Shown here: positions 17,596 to 26,295 of the stretch, piece after piece
Layout of the letters: each line of letters begins with the position of its first letter
Numbering within the stretch: the first letter of the stretch is position 1
NCBI RefSeq assembly: GCF_016482825.1
Contig: NZ_JAEMNV010000004.1
Location: 585,655 to 649,654, forward strand
Direction: 5' to 3'
Source of the DNA: Antrihabitans stalagmiti
Lineage (GTDB): Bacteria; Actinomycetota; Actinomycetes; Mycobacteriales; Mycobacteriaceae
DNA: 64,000 bases
Notes under the pieces: generated by a model
Database searches by the model: none
What the model saw: the letters and a program-made list of their open reading frames with translations, nothing else
Told to the model about the DNA's origin: nothing
Position numbers and translations under genes: made by a program

Positions 17596-18341
17596 GTAGC
17601 GACAACGAGCAGGACGCAGAGAACAAGCCGGACGAGGCAGTAGGCGCGACCCCCCGCGGTCGCCGTCGGTCGAGTCGGCCGGCGGGCCCGCCGCCCGGTG
17701 AAGCCCACGCGACGGTGGTGAGGAAGCCGACAACGAGCAAGCCCGTCGAACTGAGCAAACCCGTTGCTGCAAAAGCTGATTCGGGTGCGAAAAGTACCCC
17801 GGCACCTGTCGTCGCCACCCCCGCCGAGGCCGAGTCGAAGCAGCCGCGGGCGAAGCGGAGCGTGCGCAGCATGGTGTTGGCGGGCGCCGCCGCACTCGTG
17901 ATCGTCGCACTCGTCGTTGCGACGGTCGTACTCGCGATCGCCAAACGCAACGACGATTCGCGGGACGCGCGTCGCGGCGAGTTCGTCAGCACGGCACGGC
18001 AAGTTGTTCTGAACATGACGAGTTTCAAGAAGGACTCGGCGAGCGACGACGTCAAGAAGCTCCTCGATCAGTCCAGCGGTGAGTTCATGCAGGACTTCGG
18101 AAGCAAGTCCGATCCGCTGGCCGACATCGTCCAACGGCTACAGATCGACGCGACGGGCGACATCATCGAATCCGCGCTCGAGAGTGACGACGGCGACACA
18201 GCTACCGTGCTGGTCGTTGCAGGCATGCAATTCACCAACGCGGGGACAACCGAACTGCAGAACCGCACGTTCCGGCTTCGTGTGACTGTGACCGACGCAG
18301 ACGGCCGAATGACAGCATCGAAAGTGGAGTTCGTCCCATGA
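17592..18341 (+). CDS. mam4A: Mce-associated membrane protein Mam4A
   Basis: A 249-residue protein: a charged, disordered N-terminus, one transmembrane helix near residues 95-118 (SMVLAGAAALVIVALVVATVVLAI), and an extracytoplasmic SnoaL-like alpha+beta domain. This is the Mam architecture found after mce genes (Rv3493c position); such proteins stabilise Mce complexes. ATG 17592 overlaps the mce4F stop (ATGA) and is preferred over the upstream in-frame ATG at 17559. Confidence 0.85.
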   Translation: MSSDNEQDAENKPDEAVGATPRGRRRSSRPAGPPPGEAHATVVRKPTTSKPVELSKPVAAKADSGAKSTPAPVVATPAEAESKQPRAKRSVRSMVLAGAAALVIVALVVATVVLAIAKRNDDSRDARRGEFVSTARQVVLNMTSFKKDSASDDVKKLLDQSSGEFMQDFGSKSDPLADIVQRLQIDATGDIIESALESDDGDTATVLVVAGMQFTNAGTTELQNRTFRLRVTVTDADGRMTASKVEFVP

Positions 18342-18844
18342 CCGGCAATGGTGCACAACGGAATTACGTCAGGATCGCGGTCGCGTCCGTTGCAGGTATT
18401 GCGATCATTGCCCTGATTGCGGCAGTCGGATTGCTCTTCATGGATCACCGAGAAGACGAGCAGGTCGAGCAGACCAGAGCCGACGCGACAACGGCGGCAC
18501 GGGAACTGGTCGTGCAGATGTTCGCCTACGACAGCGACACGGCCGACGCCAAGTTGCACGAGGCTCTCAACAGGTTGACGGGCGATTTCAAGGAGCAGTA
18601 CAAGACCGTCATCGAGACCGCGATCATCCCGGCGGTCGAAGGTAAGCAGGTCAACGTCTCGGCAACGGTCGAGGCCGCGGGTGTGACGTCAGCGGGCGAA
18701 GACGACGCTGTCGTACTCGTCTACCTCAATCAGCTCACGACAGGCCCGGAGTTTCCGAACAACCCGATCACAGCGAGCCGCCTCCGGGTCAGCCTCGACC
18801 GCTCCGACGGCGAGTGGCTGATCTCGGGACTGGAAAAGATCTAA
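18338..18844 (+). CDS. mam4B: Mce-associated membrane protein Mam4B
   Basis: A 168-residue protein with one transmembrane helix ([22 protein letters not shown], about 12-34) and an extracytoplasmic domain that parallels Mam4A ([19 protein letters not shown]). ATG 18338 overlaps the mam4A stop. Last gene of the operon. Its TAA (18842-18844) overlaps the otsA stop on the other strand, with no hairpin between. Confidence 0.85.
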   Translation: MTGNGAQRNYVRIAVASVAGIAIIALIAAVGLLFMDHREDEQVEQTRADATTAARELVVQMFAYDSDTADAKLHEALNRLTGDFKEQYKTVIETAIIPAVEGKQVNVSATVEAAGVTSAGEDDAVVLVYLNQLTTGPEFPNNPITASRLRVSLDRSDGEWLISGLEKI

Positions 18845-20292
18845 CGCTCGTCCTCCGACATCAGCGCCGAGCCGCCGACTTCGCCGTTGCCGAGCGCGCT
18901 GAGGAACGACTTGGCCCAGCGGTCGACGTCGTGTGTCAGAACCTGGCGGCGTAGCGCTCGCATGAGGCGTCGCCGTGTCTCGCGATCCTGGTCGATCGCG
19001 GACATCATCGCGTCCTTCACGCTGTCCAGATCGTGTGGATTGCACAGGTACGCCTGGCGCAATTCGGCTGCGGCACCAGTGAACTCGCTGAGGACGAGGG
19101 CGCCGTCGAGATCGCTGTGACACGCGACGTACTCCTTGGCAACCAGGTTCATACCGTCGCGCAGCGGTGTCACCAGCATGACGTCGGCGGCGACGAAGAA
19201 GGCGATCAGTTCGTCGCGGGGGACCGGCCGATGCAGGTAGTGCACGACGGGATGGCCGACTCTGGCGTACTCGCCGTTGATCCTGCCGACCTGCTGCTCG
19301 ATGTCACCACGCATCTTGACGTAGCTGTCGACACGTTCACGGCTGGGCGTCGCCAGCTGGACGAGCGCAGTCTCCTCAGGATCGACACGTTTCTCGTCGA
19401 GCAATTCGCGCAGGGCGTTGAGTCGAACGTCGATGCCCTTCGTGTAGTCGAGTCGGTCCACGCCGAGCATGATGTGCTTCGGGCTGCCGAGATCTTTGCG
19501 AATCTGCTTGGCGCGGTCGCGAATCGACTTGCTCTTCGATGCCTCGTCGAGTTGTCCGGAATCGATCGAAATCGGGAATGCGCCCACGCGAACCGTGCGG
19601 AAACCTACTTGTACGACACCGAGTTTCGAGCGCACACCGATGCTGCCGCGCGACGTCGATTGTCCCGCAAGGCGTCTCGCCAGATACAGGAAGTTCTGCG
19701 CGCCGCCCGGCAGATGGAAGCCGATCAGGTCTGCGCCGAGGAGACCTTCGACGATCTCGGTCCGCCACGGCAGCTGCATAAATAGCTCGACCGGTGGGAA
19801 CGGAATGTGCAGGAAGAAGCCGATGGTGAGGTCGGGGCGCAGCATCCGCAGCATCTTCGGCACCAGTTGCAACTGGTAGTCCTGGATCCAGACAGTTGCA
19901 CGGTCGGCTGCGACCTTGGCGGTCGCCTCGGCAAATCGGCGATTGACCTCGACGTACGCGCTCCACCACTTGCGGTCGTACTCGGGTTTGACGATGACAT
20001 CGTGGTAAAGCGGCCACAGGGTGGCGTTCGAGAAGCCCTCGTAGTAGTCGGAGACCTCTTGCGCGCTCAACGGCACGGAATGCAGTTCGACGCCGTCCTC
20101 GATGAGCGGTTCTGGCTCGACATCGGGAACACCCGGCCACCCGACCCACGCACCCTGCGTTCCCCGGAGGATGGGCTCGAGTGCGGTGACAAGTCCACCG
20201 GGACTACGTTTCCACCGCGTACTGCCGTCAGGAAGGGTTTCGAGATCTACCGGAAGTCGGTTCGCGACAACGACAAAATCCGACCCTGTCAC
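18841..20292 (-). CDS. otsA: Trehalose-6-phosphate synthase
   Basis: A 483-residue GT20 enzyme making trehalose-6-phosphate from a nucleotide-glucose and glucose-6-phosphate. Evidence: [11 protein letters not shown] at the N-terminus, [41 protein letters not shown] (nucleotide-sugar contact) and [18 protein letters not shown] 20292 has GGGAGAA upstream. The mce4-mam4/otsA convergent arrangement matches mycobacteria. Trehalose is both stress protectant and mycolate carrier in this order. Confidence 0.95.
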   Translation of the reverse strand: MTGSDFVVVANRLPVDLETLPDGSTRWKRSPGGLVTALEPILRGTQGAWVGWPGVPDVEPEPLIEDGVELHSVPLSAQEVSDYYEGFSNATLWPLYHDVIVKPEYDRKWWSAYVEVNRRFAEATAKVAADRATVWIQDYQLQLVPKMLRMLRPDLTIGFFLHIPFPPVELFMQLPWRTEIVEGLLGADLIGFHLPGGAQNFLYLARRLAGQSTSRGSIGVRSKLGVVQVGFRTVRVGAFPISIDSGQLDEASKSKSIRDRAKQIRKDLGSPKHIMLGVDRLDYTKGIDVRLNALRELLDEKRVDPEETALVQLATPSRERVDSYVKMRGDIEQQVGRINGEYARVGHPVVHYLHRPVPRDELIAFFVAADVMLVTPLRDGMNLVAKEYVACHSDLDGALVLSEFTGAAAELRQAYLCNPHDLDSVKDAMMSAIDQDRETRRRLMRALRRQVLTHDVDRWAKSFLSALGNGEVGGSALMSEDER

Positions 20293-20443
20293 GTTTCTCC
20301 CGTTGCTATGCGCTCTTTGTAGACGCTGTTGTACGCGCCGGTGTTCGAGACCATGTTCCCTCGAGTGTGCGCGTTATGTCGGCTATTCCCGTTACGAGCG
20401 GTGCCCAACCATGCCCTGGTCGCCGGCCGTAAGGGTTGCTCGA

Positions 20444-20611
20444 CTATTCGGTGCGACCGCTGGCGACGATTCCGAGCATCGACAGCAGCATGCGGCATTC
20501 GTCGGCGTCGGCTGCGTACGCCGCGACGACACGCTGTGCCTGACGCGCGGTCTCGTCGGCGACGGGCTCGAGATCTTCTTCGGCGATTTCGGTTGCAGTT
20601 TTGGTGGCCAT
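20444..20611 (-). CDS. Small conserved hypothetical protein (55 aa)
   Basis: A 55-residue protein, MATKTATEIAEEDLEPVADE at the N-terminus and ending MLGIVASGRTE. It has a strong ribosome site (GGGAGGAG, 6 nt before ATG 20611), which separates it from chance frames. It lies just upstream of otsA on the same strand; a small hypothetical gene of about this size is also next to otsA in M. tuberculosis (Rv3489 position, from memory). Largely helical and acidic; function unknown. The flanking 20293-20443 and 20612-20771 hold nothing else recognised. Confidence 0.65.
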   Translation of the reverse strand: MATKTATEIAEEDLEPVADETARQAQRVVAAYAADADECRMLLSMLGIVASGRTE

Positions 20612-20771
20612 CGTGGCTCCTCCCGGATAGCGGCCCGATCAGGGGCCGCAGCTTCTTTGCAGACGACTCTAGGAGAACTGGTTGCCTCGACGCCACTTGC
20701 TGCGCACTTGCATTACCGTTGCCTGCGGACTGCGCTCGCGTGCGTCCAAGATCTTTCAGGAGGGTGAGTCG

Positions 20772-21575
20772 ATGCCGACGGCGTCTGTGAACGGTATTTC
20801 GCTGAACTATCAGGTCAAGGGGACCGGGCAACTGGTCGTCCTCATCATGGGGACCGGAAGCCCTGGCCGCGTGTGGGGCCTGCATCAGGTGCCCGCGCTG
20901 GTCAGTGCCGGCTATCGCGTCTGCACGTTCGACAACCGTGGCATTGCTCCCTCGACCGAGAGCGCCAACGGCATGCAGATCAGCGACCTCGTTGCCGACA
21001 CCGCAGGCCTCATCACGCACTTGAACGAGGGGCCCGCGTTTGTCGCAGGCACCTCGATGGGTGCACGCGTCGCGCAGGAACTTGCGCTCGCGCGGCCGGA
21101 ACTGGTTCGCAAAGCGGTCTTCATGGCCGGCCACGGCAGGCTGGACCAGTTTCAGAAGACGCTTTCGCTCGGTGAGCACGAACTCGATGCGAGCGGCGTG
21201 ACACTGCCCGCGAAGTACGAAGCTGCGCTGACCGCCGTGATGAACCTCTCACCGGCAACGCTGGCGGATCCGCGGTCGGCGGCCGACTGGCTCGACCTTT
21301 TCGAGTTCACCGGCGGTGCTGTGTCGCCGGGTATTCGGGCGCAACGAAAGATGGACCACGACTTCAACCGGGTCGAGGCGTACCGAGCTATCCGAGTGCC
21401 ATGTCTGTCCATCGGCTTCGCCGACGATCGGATGATTCCGCCCTACCTGTCGCGTGAAGTCGCCGACGTCATCCCCGGTGGCGTCTACACCGAGATTCCG
21501 GACGCAGGGCATTTCGGCTACCTCGAGCAACCGGATGCTGTGAACAAAGCTCTGATCGACTACTTCGCGAGCTGA
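20772..21575 (+). CDS. Alpha/beta hydrolase
   Basis: A 267-residue alpha/beta hydrolase. The nucleophile elbow is GTSMGA (Ser near residue 97), the likely acid is in SIGFADDRMIPP and the histidine in PDAGHFGYLE. The FDNRGIAPS segment and MGTGSPGRVW oxyanion region are typical of the class. ATG 20772 has AGGAGGGTG 6 nt upstream; the longer open frame lacks a start signal. Substrate is unknown. It converges on a second hydrolase gene with 5 nt between them. Confidence 0.85.
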   Translation: MPTASVNGISLNYQVKGTGQLVVLIMGTGSPGRVWGLHQVPALVSAGYRVCTFDNRGIAPSTESANGMQISDLVADTAGLITHLNEGPAFVAGTSMGARVAQELALARPELVRKAVFMAGHGRLDQFQKTLSLGEHELDASGVTLPAKYEAALTAVMNLSPATLADPRSAADWLDLFEFTGGAVSPGIRAQRKMDHDFNRVEAYRAIRVPCLSIGFADDRMIPPYLSREVADVIPGGVYTEIPDAGHFGYLEQPDAVNKALIDYFAS

Positions 21576-21580
21576 GAGCG

Positions 21581-22384
21581 TTACTTCTGTACGGTCTTTC
21601 CCTGCAGGAAGGTCGTCACGTCGTCGACGTAGCGCTTGTTGGTGAAGGTTCCGATGTGCCCGGCCTTCGGGTAGATGATCAGTTCGGCGCCAGGGATGCC
21701 CTCGGCGGTCGCGCGGAAAAGCTCGGTCGAATACGCGAGATCGCGATCGCCGCCGATGACAAGGGTCGGCATCGAGATGTCGCCGAGGCGGTCTCCGACG
21801 TCGAACGAATCCTCGGCCTGCGCGAAATGCAGCATGTCCTGCGGATCTTCCGGGCGCAGGAACGGATCGGTCAGCCACAACACCGGCACCAGCAGAGCCT
21901 GCTCGAGCTTCGAGTCGACGGTGACGGGCGCCTGCAGATGCGCGCCGCGCTTACCCGCTGCGACGGCTTCGGTGTAATCGCGCTGCACCGCACGCGTTTT
22001 CTCACTGAGCGTGTATGCAGAGCCCGCGATCACAAGTTTGCGGACGACGTCGGGGTGGTCGACGGCAAGTTGCAGAGCAAGCGACCCACCCGATGACATG
22101 CCGAGCACGAACACGGCTTCGCCGAACTGCTTGCGGATGGCGTCGGCGTGGTCGTTGGCGATGTCGGCCATCGTCGTTCCCGCAGGCATATGCGGTGCAC
22201 GATTGACGGCGTAGACACGGAACGATCTCCCAAGGTCTTCGAGGGCCTTCAGCTCGCTACGGCGTTCCAGCCCCGTCGGATTGGCATGGTCCGGTGTGAA
22301 CCAGCGCAACACCACCAGGGCCTCGCCGGCTCCGAATGCGTAGTACGGAAGATCGTGTTCGAGCGTTCCTTCGACAATGTCCAA
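21581..22384 (-). CDS. Alpha/beta hydrolase
   Basis: A 267-residue alpha/beta hydrolase of a different subgroup from its neighbour. It shows GMSSGGSLALQLAVDHPDVVRKLV (nucleophile Ser near residue 97), VIGGDRDLAYS (acid) and YPKAGHIGTF (histidine). The start is TTG 22384 with GAGGAG about 10 nt upstream. Substrate unknown; not visibly in an operon. Confidence 0.83.
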   Translation of the reverse strand: MDIVEGTLEHDLPYYAFGAGEALVVLRWFTPDHANPTGLERRSELKALEDLGRSFRVYAVNRAPHMPAGTTMADIANDHADAIRKQFGEAVFVLGMSSGGSLALQLAVDHPDVVRKLVIAGSAYTLSEKTRAVQRDYTEAVAAGKRGAHLQAPVTVDSKLEQALLVPVLWLTDPFLRPEDPQDMLHFAQAEDSFDVGDRLGDISMPTLVIGGDRDLAYSTELFRATAEGIPGAELIIYPKAGHIGTFTNKRYVDDVTTFLQGKTVQK

Positions 22385-22515
22385 CGGGTCAGCTCCTCGC
22401 TCGGTGATGTACTGCAGATCGGCAGGTCGTCGCGGTGATCAGGGCATCCTTGCTAGGGTCGTCCGTGCGGGGTGAAAGACTCGAACAACACAGCGTTTGC
22501 AACCAATGAGGTGAG

Positions 22516-22755
22516 ATGAGCACCAATCCTTTCGATGACGAAGACGGCCGGTTCTACGTTCTGGTGAACGATGAGGACCAGCATTCCATTTGGCCGACCT
22601 TCGCAGAGGTTCCCGCTGGTTGGCGGGTTGTCTTCGGTGAGGAAAGCCGTCCGGCGTGCGTCGAGTACGTCGAGCAGAACTGGACCGACATGCGTCCGAA
22701 GAGCCTTCGCGAAGCGATGGCTGCCGACGAAGCGGCACGCGCGAAGAACGCCTGA
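22516..22755 (+). CDS. MbtH-like protein
   Basis: A 79-residue MbtH-family protein. The family signature is clear: [10 protein letters not shown] (NxExQxSxWP type) and [17 protein letters not shown] (the WTDxRPxSL tail), including the conserved tryptophans. MbtH proteins bind and activate adenylation domains of nonribosomal peptide synthetases. GAGGTGAG lies directly ahead of ATG 22516. No NRPS gene is in the window, so it is an orphan that presumably serves synthetases elsewhere in the genome. Confidence 0.93.
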   Translation: MSTNPFDDEDGRFYVLVNDEDQHSIWPTFAEVPAGWRVVFGEESRPACVEYVEQNWTDMRPKSLREAMAADEAARAKNA

Positions 22756-22811
22756 GAGTCACGTCGAATTGCGACGCCGTCGACCTCGGTCGGCGGCGGC
22801 GTGAATCGGTT

Positions 22812-23189
22812 CTAGGAGTCGACCAGATCGGCTTCGCTGAGATCAGTCGCCGCGAGAGCCGTTTCGAGGTCGCCGTGTCGGAACACCGACACGACACGAT
22901 CGCGCGAGACGTGAAACGCGGTCGCGACCGTCGAGGTGTTTCCAGGATCCGACGCCCAAGCCGCAGTCTGCTCGACGACGACGATGCCGTCGTGGGCATA
23001 CATGCGTTGTGGTTCCAAGGTGATCCCTGCAGTGGTTGCCCAGTCCCGCAAGGCATTCAACCCCTGCGTAGCGCCCCTCGGGCCGCCGATTTCGATGTCG
23101 TCACTCGACAAATCCAGAAGTGTTTCCACGTCCGAAGAGTTGAGTGCGTCATGCCACGCCAAGACCGTCGCGATCTCCGATGTGCTCAC
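22812..23189 (-). CDS. SnoaL/NTF2-like protein
   Basis: A 125-residue cone-shaped SnoaL/NTF2-fold protein. It follows the usual pattern of an N-terminal helix (VLAWHDALNSSDVETLLDLSSDDIEIGGPRG), a central helix (GLNALRDWA) and curved sheet strands (VVVEQTAAW.., TVATAFHVSRDRVVSVFRHGD). Such proteins are isomerases, hydratases or ligand-binding proteins; nothing fixes the role here. GTG 23189 is the start. Confidence 0.75.
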   Translation of the reverse strand: MSTSEIATVLAWHDALNSSDVETLLDLSSDDIEIGGPRGATQGLNALRDWATTAGITLEPQRMYAHDGIVVVEQTAAWASDPGNTSTVATAFHVSRDRVVSVFRHGDLETALAATDLSEADLVDS

Positions 23190-23228
23190 ACTTGAAACCT
23201 ACGTGTTCGGTCGCATCCGTGCTGCCGG

Positions 23229-23234
23229 TATGAT
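23229..23234 (+). promoter_or_regulatory. Possible -10 box of the tRNA-Thr gene
   Basis: TATGAT is 14 nt upstream of the mature tRNA 5' end. A weak TTCGGT (23206-23211) lies 17 nt further up as a possible -35. Confidence 0.4.
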
Positions 23235-23248
23235 TGCAACGCTTCCCC

Positions 23249-23323
23249 GCCTCCTTAGCTCAGCGGTAGAGCACTCGCCTTGTAAGCGAGCGGTCAACGG
23301 TTCAATCCCGTTAGGAGGCTCCA
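23249..23323 (+). tRNA. tRNA-Thr (anticodon TGT)
   Basis: A full cloverleaf is visible. The acceptor GCCTCCT (23249-23255) pairs with AGGAGGC (23313-23319). The D arm is GCTC..GAGC, the anticodon stem CTCGC/GCGAG encloses CTTGTAA with anticodon TGT, and the T arm is AACGG/CCGTT around TTCAATC. The CCA end is encoded (23321-23323). Confidence 0.97.
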
Positions 23324-23588
23324 CTTCTGCATCCTGGCGTGACCGGGGTGCGACGTTTCCGCGACGAAGACCGCGAACGGGCCACCAGTGCCACATTTCG
23401 CGCCGAAACTGGACACTGACAGCCCGTTCGATGGAATCACGCCGGCGCGCGAGTCGGACCAGATCCAAAGTTTGCTGAGTATTTACTGTGTCGTCCATCT
23501 CGAGTACCTTCCGTAAAGTGCTTCGCTTGGGTAATGATTAACGCATCGGCCTCTTCGGTCGTACCAACCCAGTGAAAGGTGCTCCCTG

Positions 23589-23789
23589 ATGGTCAGTATT
23601 TCTGCAGGTGAGCAGTCGGCCACCTGGAATGTTCCGCATTTCCATCCGCGTCCGCTCCGTGCTGCCGCTCTTGCAACCCTCGGCCGACGCGGCTATCGCA
23701 CGATCGCAACTGTCACGCCCTACGTGACGGTCGTCGCAACGATTGCGACAGGATTGCTTGTTGCTGCCGGGCCGATGGCCGCTGTGTAA
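23589..23789 (+). CDS. Small hypothetical membrane protein (66 aa)
   Basis: A 66-residue protein starting MVSISAGEQSATWNVP, with one C-terminal hydrophobic stretch (TPYVTVVATIATGLLVAAG). GAAAGG lies about 9 nt ahead of ATG 23589. No family is recognised. The 265 bp between the tRNA and this gene hold no other feature I can support. Confidence 0.45.
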   Translation: MVSISAGEQSATWNVPHFHPRPLRAAALATLGRRGYRTIATVTPYVTVVATIATGLLVAAGPMAAV

Positions 23790-23882
23790 TCCGCGATACA
23801 GGTAGCCGACTACTCGTGTCCTCGTCCGCAGCCGTACCTACTTTGGAATGACACACACGCTGCGGGTTGGCAGGAGGTCGAG

Positions 23883-24041
23883 ATGATCGCCCGTTCGAAG
23901 TTTTCCGAAGCAGACGAGCGGCTGGTCAGCAACGACGTCGAGCTCGCAGAACTGCGTCGCAGTATCGAACGTGCGAACGCCGACACCCGCATGATGACCC
24001 GACTACTGGTGCGAATCCTGCGGCCTTCCGCCCGAGACTGA
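23883..24041 (+). CDS. Small hypothetical helical protein (52 aa)
   Basis: A 52-residue protein, MIARSKFSEADERLVSNDVE at the N-terminus, highly charged and helical through ELRRSIERANADTRMMTRLLVRI. A strong AGGAGG is 5 nt ahead of ATG 23883 and a hairpin follows the gene, which together favour a real short gene over a longer overlapping frame in another phase. Function unknown. Confidence 0.55.
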   Translation: MIARSKFSEADERLVSNDVELAELRRSIERANADTRMMTRLLVRILRPSARD

Positions 24042-24079
24042 ACCGGCTCTCGGATTCCAGACACCTAGGGTGGGTATTT

Positions 24080-24095
24080 GCCACCCGAGGGTGGC
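24080..24095 (+). terminator. Hairpin after the 52-aa gene
   Basis: GCCACC-CGAG-GGTGGC forms a 6-bp GC stem with a tetraloop, followed by TACTTTCCT. It is placed to end transcription of the 52-residue gene before the LemA gene. Confidence 0.45.
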
Positions 24096-24172
24096 TACTT
24101 TCCTGTGCGTCCTACCTCGACACTTGTCTGGCCGATCCAAAATGTGGCTGGTATTTGCAGGTAGGGGTAGTA

Positions 24173-24742
24173 GTGGGCGTACTCGCCGTACTCGGGCCGG
24201 TCGTGGCGATCGTCGTCGTCGCGGGACTTGTGTTCGCAGTTCGCAATGCACTGGAGCGACAACGAAACTCGGTCACGGACACGTGGTCTCAGGTCGGCGT
24301 GGCATTGCGTCGCCGGTACGGAATCGTGCCGGGTCTCGTTCGGGCGGTAGACGGGTGCGACGAAGACCGGACGCGACTTCTCGACGTGGTCGAGGCAGCC
24401 CGTGCAAGTGCCGACGCCCCGAGCGGACCCGGCGTGCAGGCCGAGATCGAAGAACGGCTGACGCTCGCCCTTCGCCACGTGATCGCGGTCGCGGAAGAAA
24501 GCCCGCAAGCCCGATCGGATCGACGTTTCGCCGAGTTGCAGACCGAACTGATCGCAACCGAAAATCGGATCGCGTATTCACGCCAGACCTTCAACAGCGC
24601 GGCCCAGGCATACAACCGTTCTATAGCGTCCACGCCGAAGAATCTGCTGGCACAGGCCTTCGGCTTCACCCGGGTCGAGCTGTTCGAGGTGCCCGATCGA
24701 GCCACGCCGAGAGCCGGGCAGCCCGAAGAGCTACATTCGTGA
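24173..24742 (+). CDS. LemA family protein
   Basis: A 189-residue LemA-type protein. It has one N-terminal transmembrane helix (VLAVLGPVVAIVVVAGLVFAV) and a helical cytoplasmic-side domain with SVTDTWSQVGVALRRRYGIVPGLVR, corresponding to the LemA motif of LkRRxDLiPnLV, and ENRIAYSRQTFNSAAQAYN, the conserved second helix. GTG 24173 is preferred because the helix then starts at once; the frame is open further upstream. LemA proteins are widespread single-pass membrane proteins of uncertain function. Confidence 0.8.
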   Translation: MGVLAVLGPVVAIVVVAGLVFAVRNALERQRNSVTDTWSQVGVALRRRYGIVPGLVRAVDGCDEDRTRLLDVVEAARASADAPSGPGVQAEIEERLTLALRHVIAVAEESPQARSDRRFAELQTELIATENRIAYSRQTFNSAAQAYNRSIASTPKNLLAQAFGFTRVELFEVPDRATPRAGQPEELHS

Positions 24743-24745
24743 ACC

Positions 24746-25447
24746 ATGAGCGACATCACGATCGAAACCCCAGCCGGCCCGATCGACGGCGTACTCGAAA
24801 TCCCGAAGGGCGCCGGACCGTGGCCGGGGGTCGTCGTCGTTCACGACATGGCGACCTACGGCAGTGACATCAAAGAGATCGCCCGCCGGATTGCCGACGC
24901 GGGTTTTCTTGCCATCGCTCCGAACCTCTACTCACGCGGCGGAGTAGTCCGGTGTGTAAAGCAGGTGATGTCGGACCTCTACGCCCACAAAGGCCGAGCG
25001 ATCGACGACCTGCAGGCGGCGAAAGACCATCTGATCGCAAGGGAGGACTGCACGGGATCGGTCGGCATCGCCGGGTTCTGCATGGGGGGCGGCTTCGCAC
25101 TTGTGATGGCATCGCAGGGATTCGACGCTTCCGCGCCGTTCTATCCGTCCCTCGCCCAGAGCTACGAGAAGGTGTTCGAAGGCGCCTGCCCTGTTGTTGC
25201 GAGTCTCGGCAGCCGTGACGTCGTGAACATCGGGGCCGGTCCCAAGATGGAAAAAGCGTTGCAGCGCAGAAACATTCCACACGATGTCAAGGTGTATCAG
25301 GGCGCGGGGCACAGTTTCGCAAACAAATACCCGGCCGCTCCGCTACTGCGCATCGTCGGCTTCGGTTACGACGACGCGGCGACCGAAGACGCGTGGCGCC
25401 GAGTTTTCGCATTCTTCGGTACCCATCTCACTGCGGATCAGACCTGA
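24746..25447 (+). CDS. Dienelactone hydrolase family protein
   Basis: A 233-residue alpha/beta hydrolase of the dienelactone hydrolase type. The nucleophile is a cysteine in GIAGFCMGGGFAL (near residue 110), with GSRDVV (acid) and GAGHSFANK (histidine) completing the triad. Natural substrates of these enzymes are lactones or esters from aromatic degradation, but no such pathway is nearby. It overlaps the convergent decapeptide-repeat gene by 10 nt at the 3' end. Confidence 0.88.
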   Translation: MSDITIETPAGPIDGVLEIPKGAGPWPGVVVVHDMATYGSDIKEIARRIADAGFLAIAPNLYSRGGVVRCVKQVMSDLYAHKGRAIDDLQAAKDHLIAREDCTGSVGIAGFCMGGGFALVMASQGFDASAPFYPSLAQSYEKVFEGACPVVASLGSRDVVNIGAGPKMEKALQRRNIPHDVKVYQGAGHSFANKYPAAPLLRIVGFGYDDAATEDAWRRVFAFFGTHLTADQT

Positions 25448-26151
25448 TCGTCGACCGCAGGGCGCCTACGCCAGCGTCCGGGTAGCCGCGCGGCGAGATC
25501 GGTGAGCGAGCCAACCGCCGACCCGAGCCGGTTCGTCGTGTCCTGCAGCAGGTCGATGCTTCGGCCGAGTTGGTCCAGATTCGGTGCCAACGACGACAGC
25601 GCAGAGGAAACTGTCGCAAGCTGATCGAGCGCACCGCCAGGGGTCACCAGCCGCTCGATAGCGCTCTCCTCAGCGACGAGAGTGTCGAGCAAGCCGCCCT
25701 CTTCGAGGAGCCGCTCGGCAATGCCGCCCTTGGCGGTCACCCGTTCCAATGGACCGTCTGGTGCAACGAGTCGGTCGATGAGCCCACCCGGCTCGAGCGC
25801 CCGATCGAGAATCCCGCCGGGTTCGAACAATCGCTCGACTGCACCGCCCTCTGCGAGCAATCTGTCGAGCGGGCCGTCGCGGACGGTCAACCGGTCGGCG
25901 ACGCCACCCCGTTGCAGAAAGCGATCGACCGGTCCGCCCGGGCGCAGGGTCTGGCCGAGTGCTCGGTCGTCTTCCAGGAGCGACGCCATCCGGCCTGCGA
26001 ATTCGAGCTGATCGGCGACCGCGGGCTTACCGAACGGTGTGGCCAGCGCCGACCGCGCGACGCCGATCGATCCCTCGGCAACCACCAACGCCGAGTCTGC
26101 CGCTGCGAGCGTCACTTTCACCGGGAAAAGCACGAACGAACCGACATCCAC
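25438..26151 (-). CDS. Decapeptide-repeat protein, function unknown
   Basis: A 237-residue protein whose middle (about 72-181) is eleven consecutive 10-residue repeats with the pattern GGxxDRLxxx; examples are GGAVERLFEP, GGILDRALEP and GGIAERLLEE. Register is kept without insertion through the whole block. The N-terminal 70 residues are hydrophobic-amphipathic (VGSFVLFPVKVTLAAADSALVV), and a helical C-terminus ends in a basic RLPGRWRRRP tail. I do not recognise a named family. It is upstream of, and divergent from, phoP. The repeat could form an extended helical or solenoid structure; that is inference. Confidence 0.75.
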   Translation of the reverse strand: MDVGSFVLFPVKVTLAAADSALVVAEGSIGVARSALATPFGKPAVADQLEFAGRMASLLEDDRALGQTLRPGGPVDRFLQRGGVADRLTVRDGPLDRLLAEGGAVERLFEPGGILDRALEPGGLIDRLVAPDGPLERVTAKGGIAERLLEEGGLLDTLVAEESAIERLVTPGGALDQLATVSSALSSLAPNLDQLGRSIDLLQDTTNRLGSAVGSLTDLAARLPGRWRRRPAVDDQV

Positions 26152-26234
26152 GCCCCAACCCTATGGGCGCCTCGGTCGATCTGCTCGGTCCGACGACCTG
26201 CATGTGAAAAGTCCCACCCGCCGCGCGACGGCAT

Positions 26235-26263
26235 TCACAGGGAATTCGCAGGAATCACCCAGG
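26235..26263 (+). promoter_or_regulatory. PhoP-box-like direct repeat upstream of phoP
   Basis: TCACAGG (26235-26241), four bases, then TCGCAGG (26246-26252): the 7-4-7 layout of the mycobacterial PhoP box (TCACAGC N4 TCACAGC). A third, weaker unit ACCCAGG follows after another four bases (26257-26263). It ends 33 nt before the phoP start, so autoregulation is likely. Confidence 0.65.
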
Positions 26264-26295
26264 TCGGGCAAAGCGATGGGGGTAAAGCTTTATGG

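Noticed and set aside
23199-23498. 99-residue frame on the minus strand over tRNA-Thr
   Set aside because: It runs antisense through the tRNA; the PNGIEPLTARLQGECSTAELRR-like stretch is the typical false translation of tRNA antisense.
24061-24172. Upstream extension of the LemA frame
   Set aside because: The open frame overlaps the 52-aa gene and a terminator-like hairpin and adds residues without LemA features.
25570-26295. Long N-terminal extension of the phoP frame
   Set aside because: It is antisense to the decapeptide-repeat gene, lacks a ribosome site and would displace the PhoP N-terminus; GTG 26296 fits the family.
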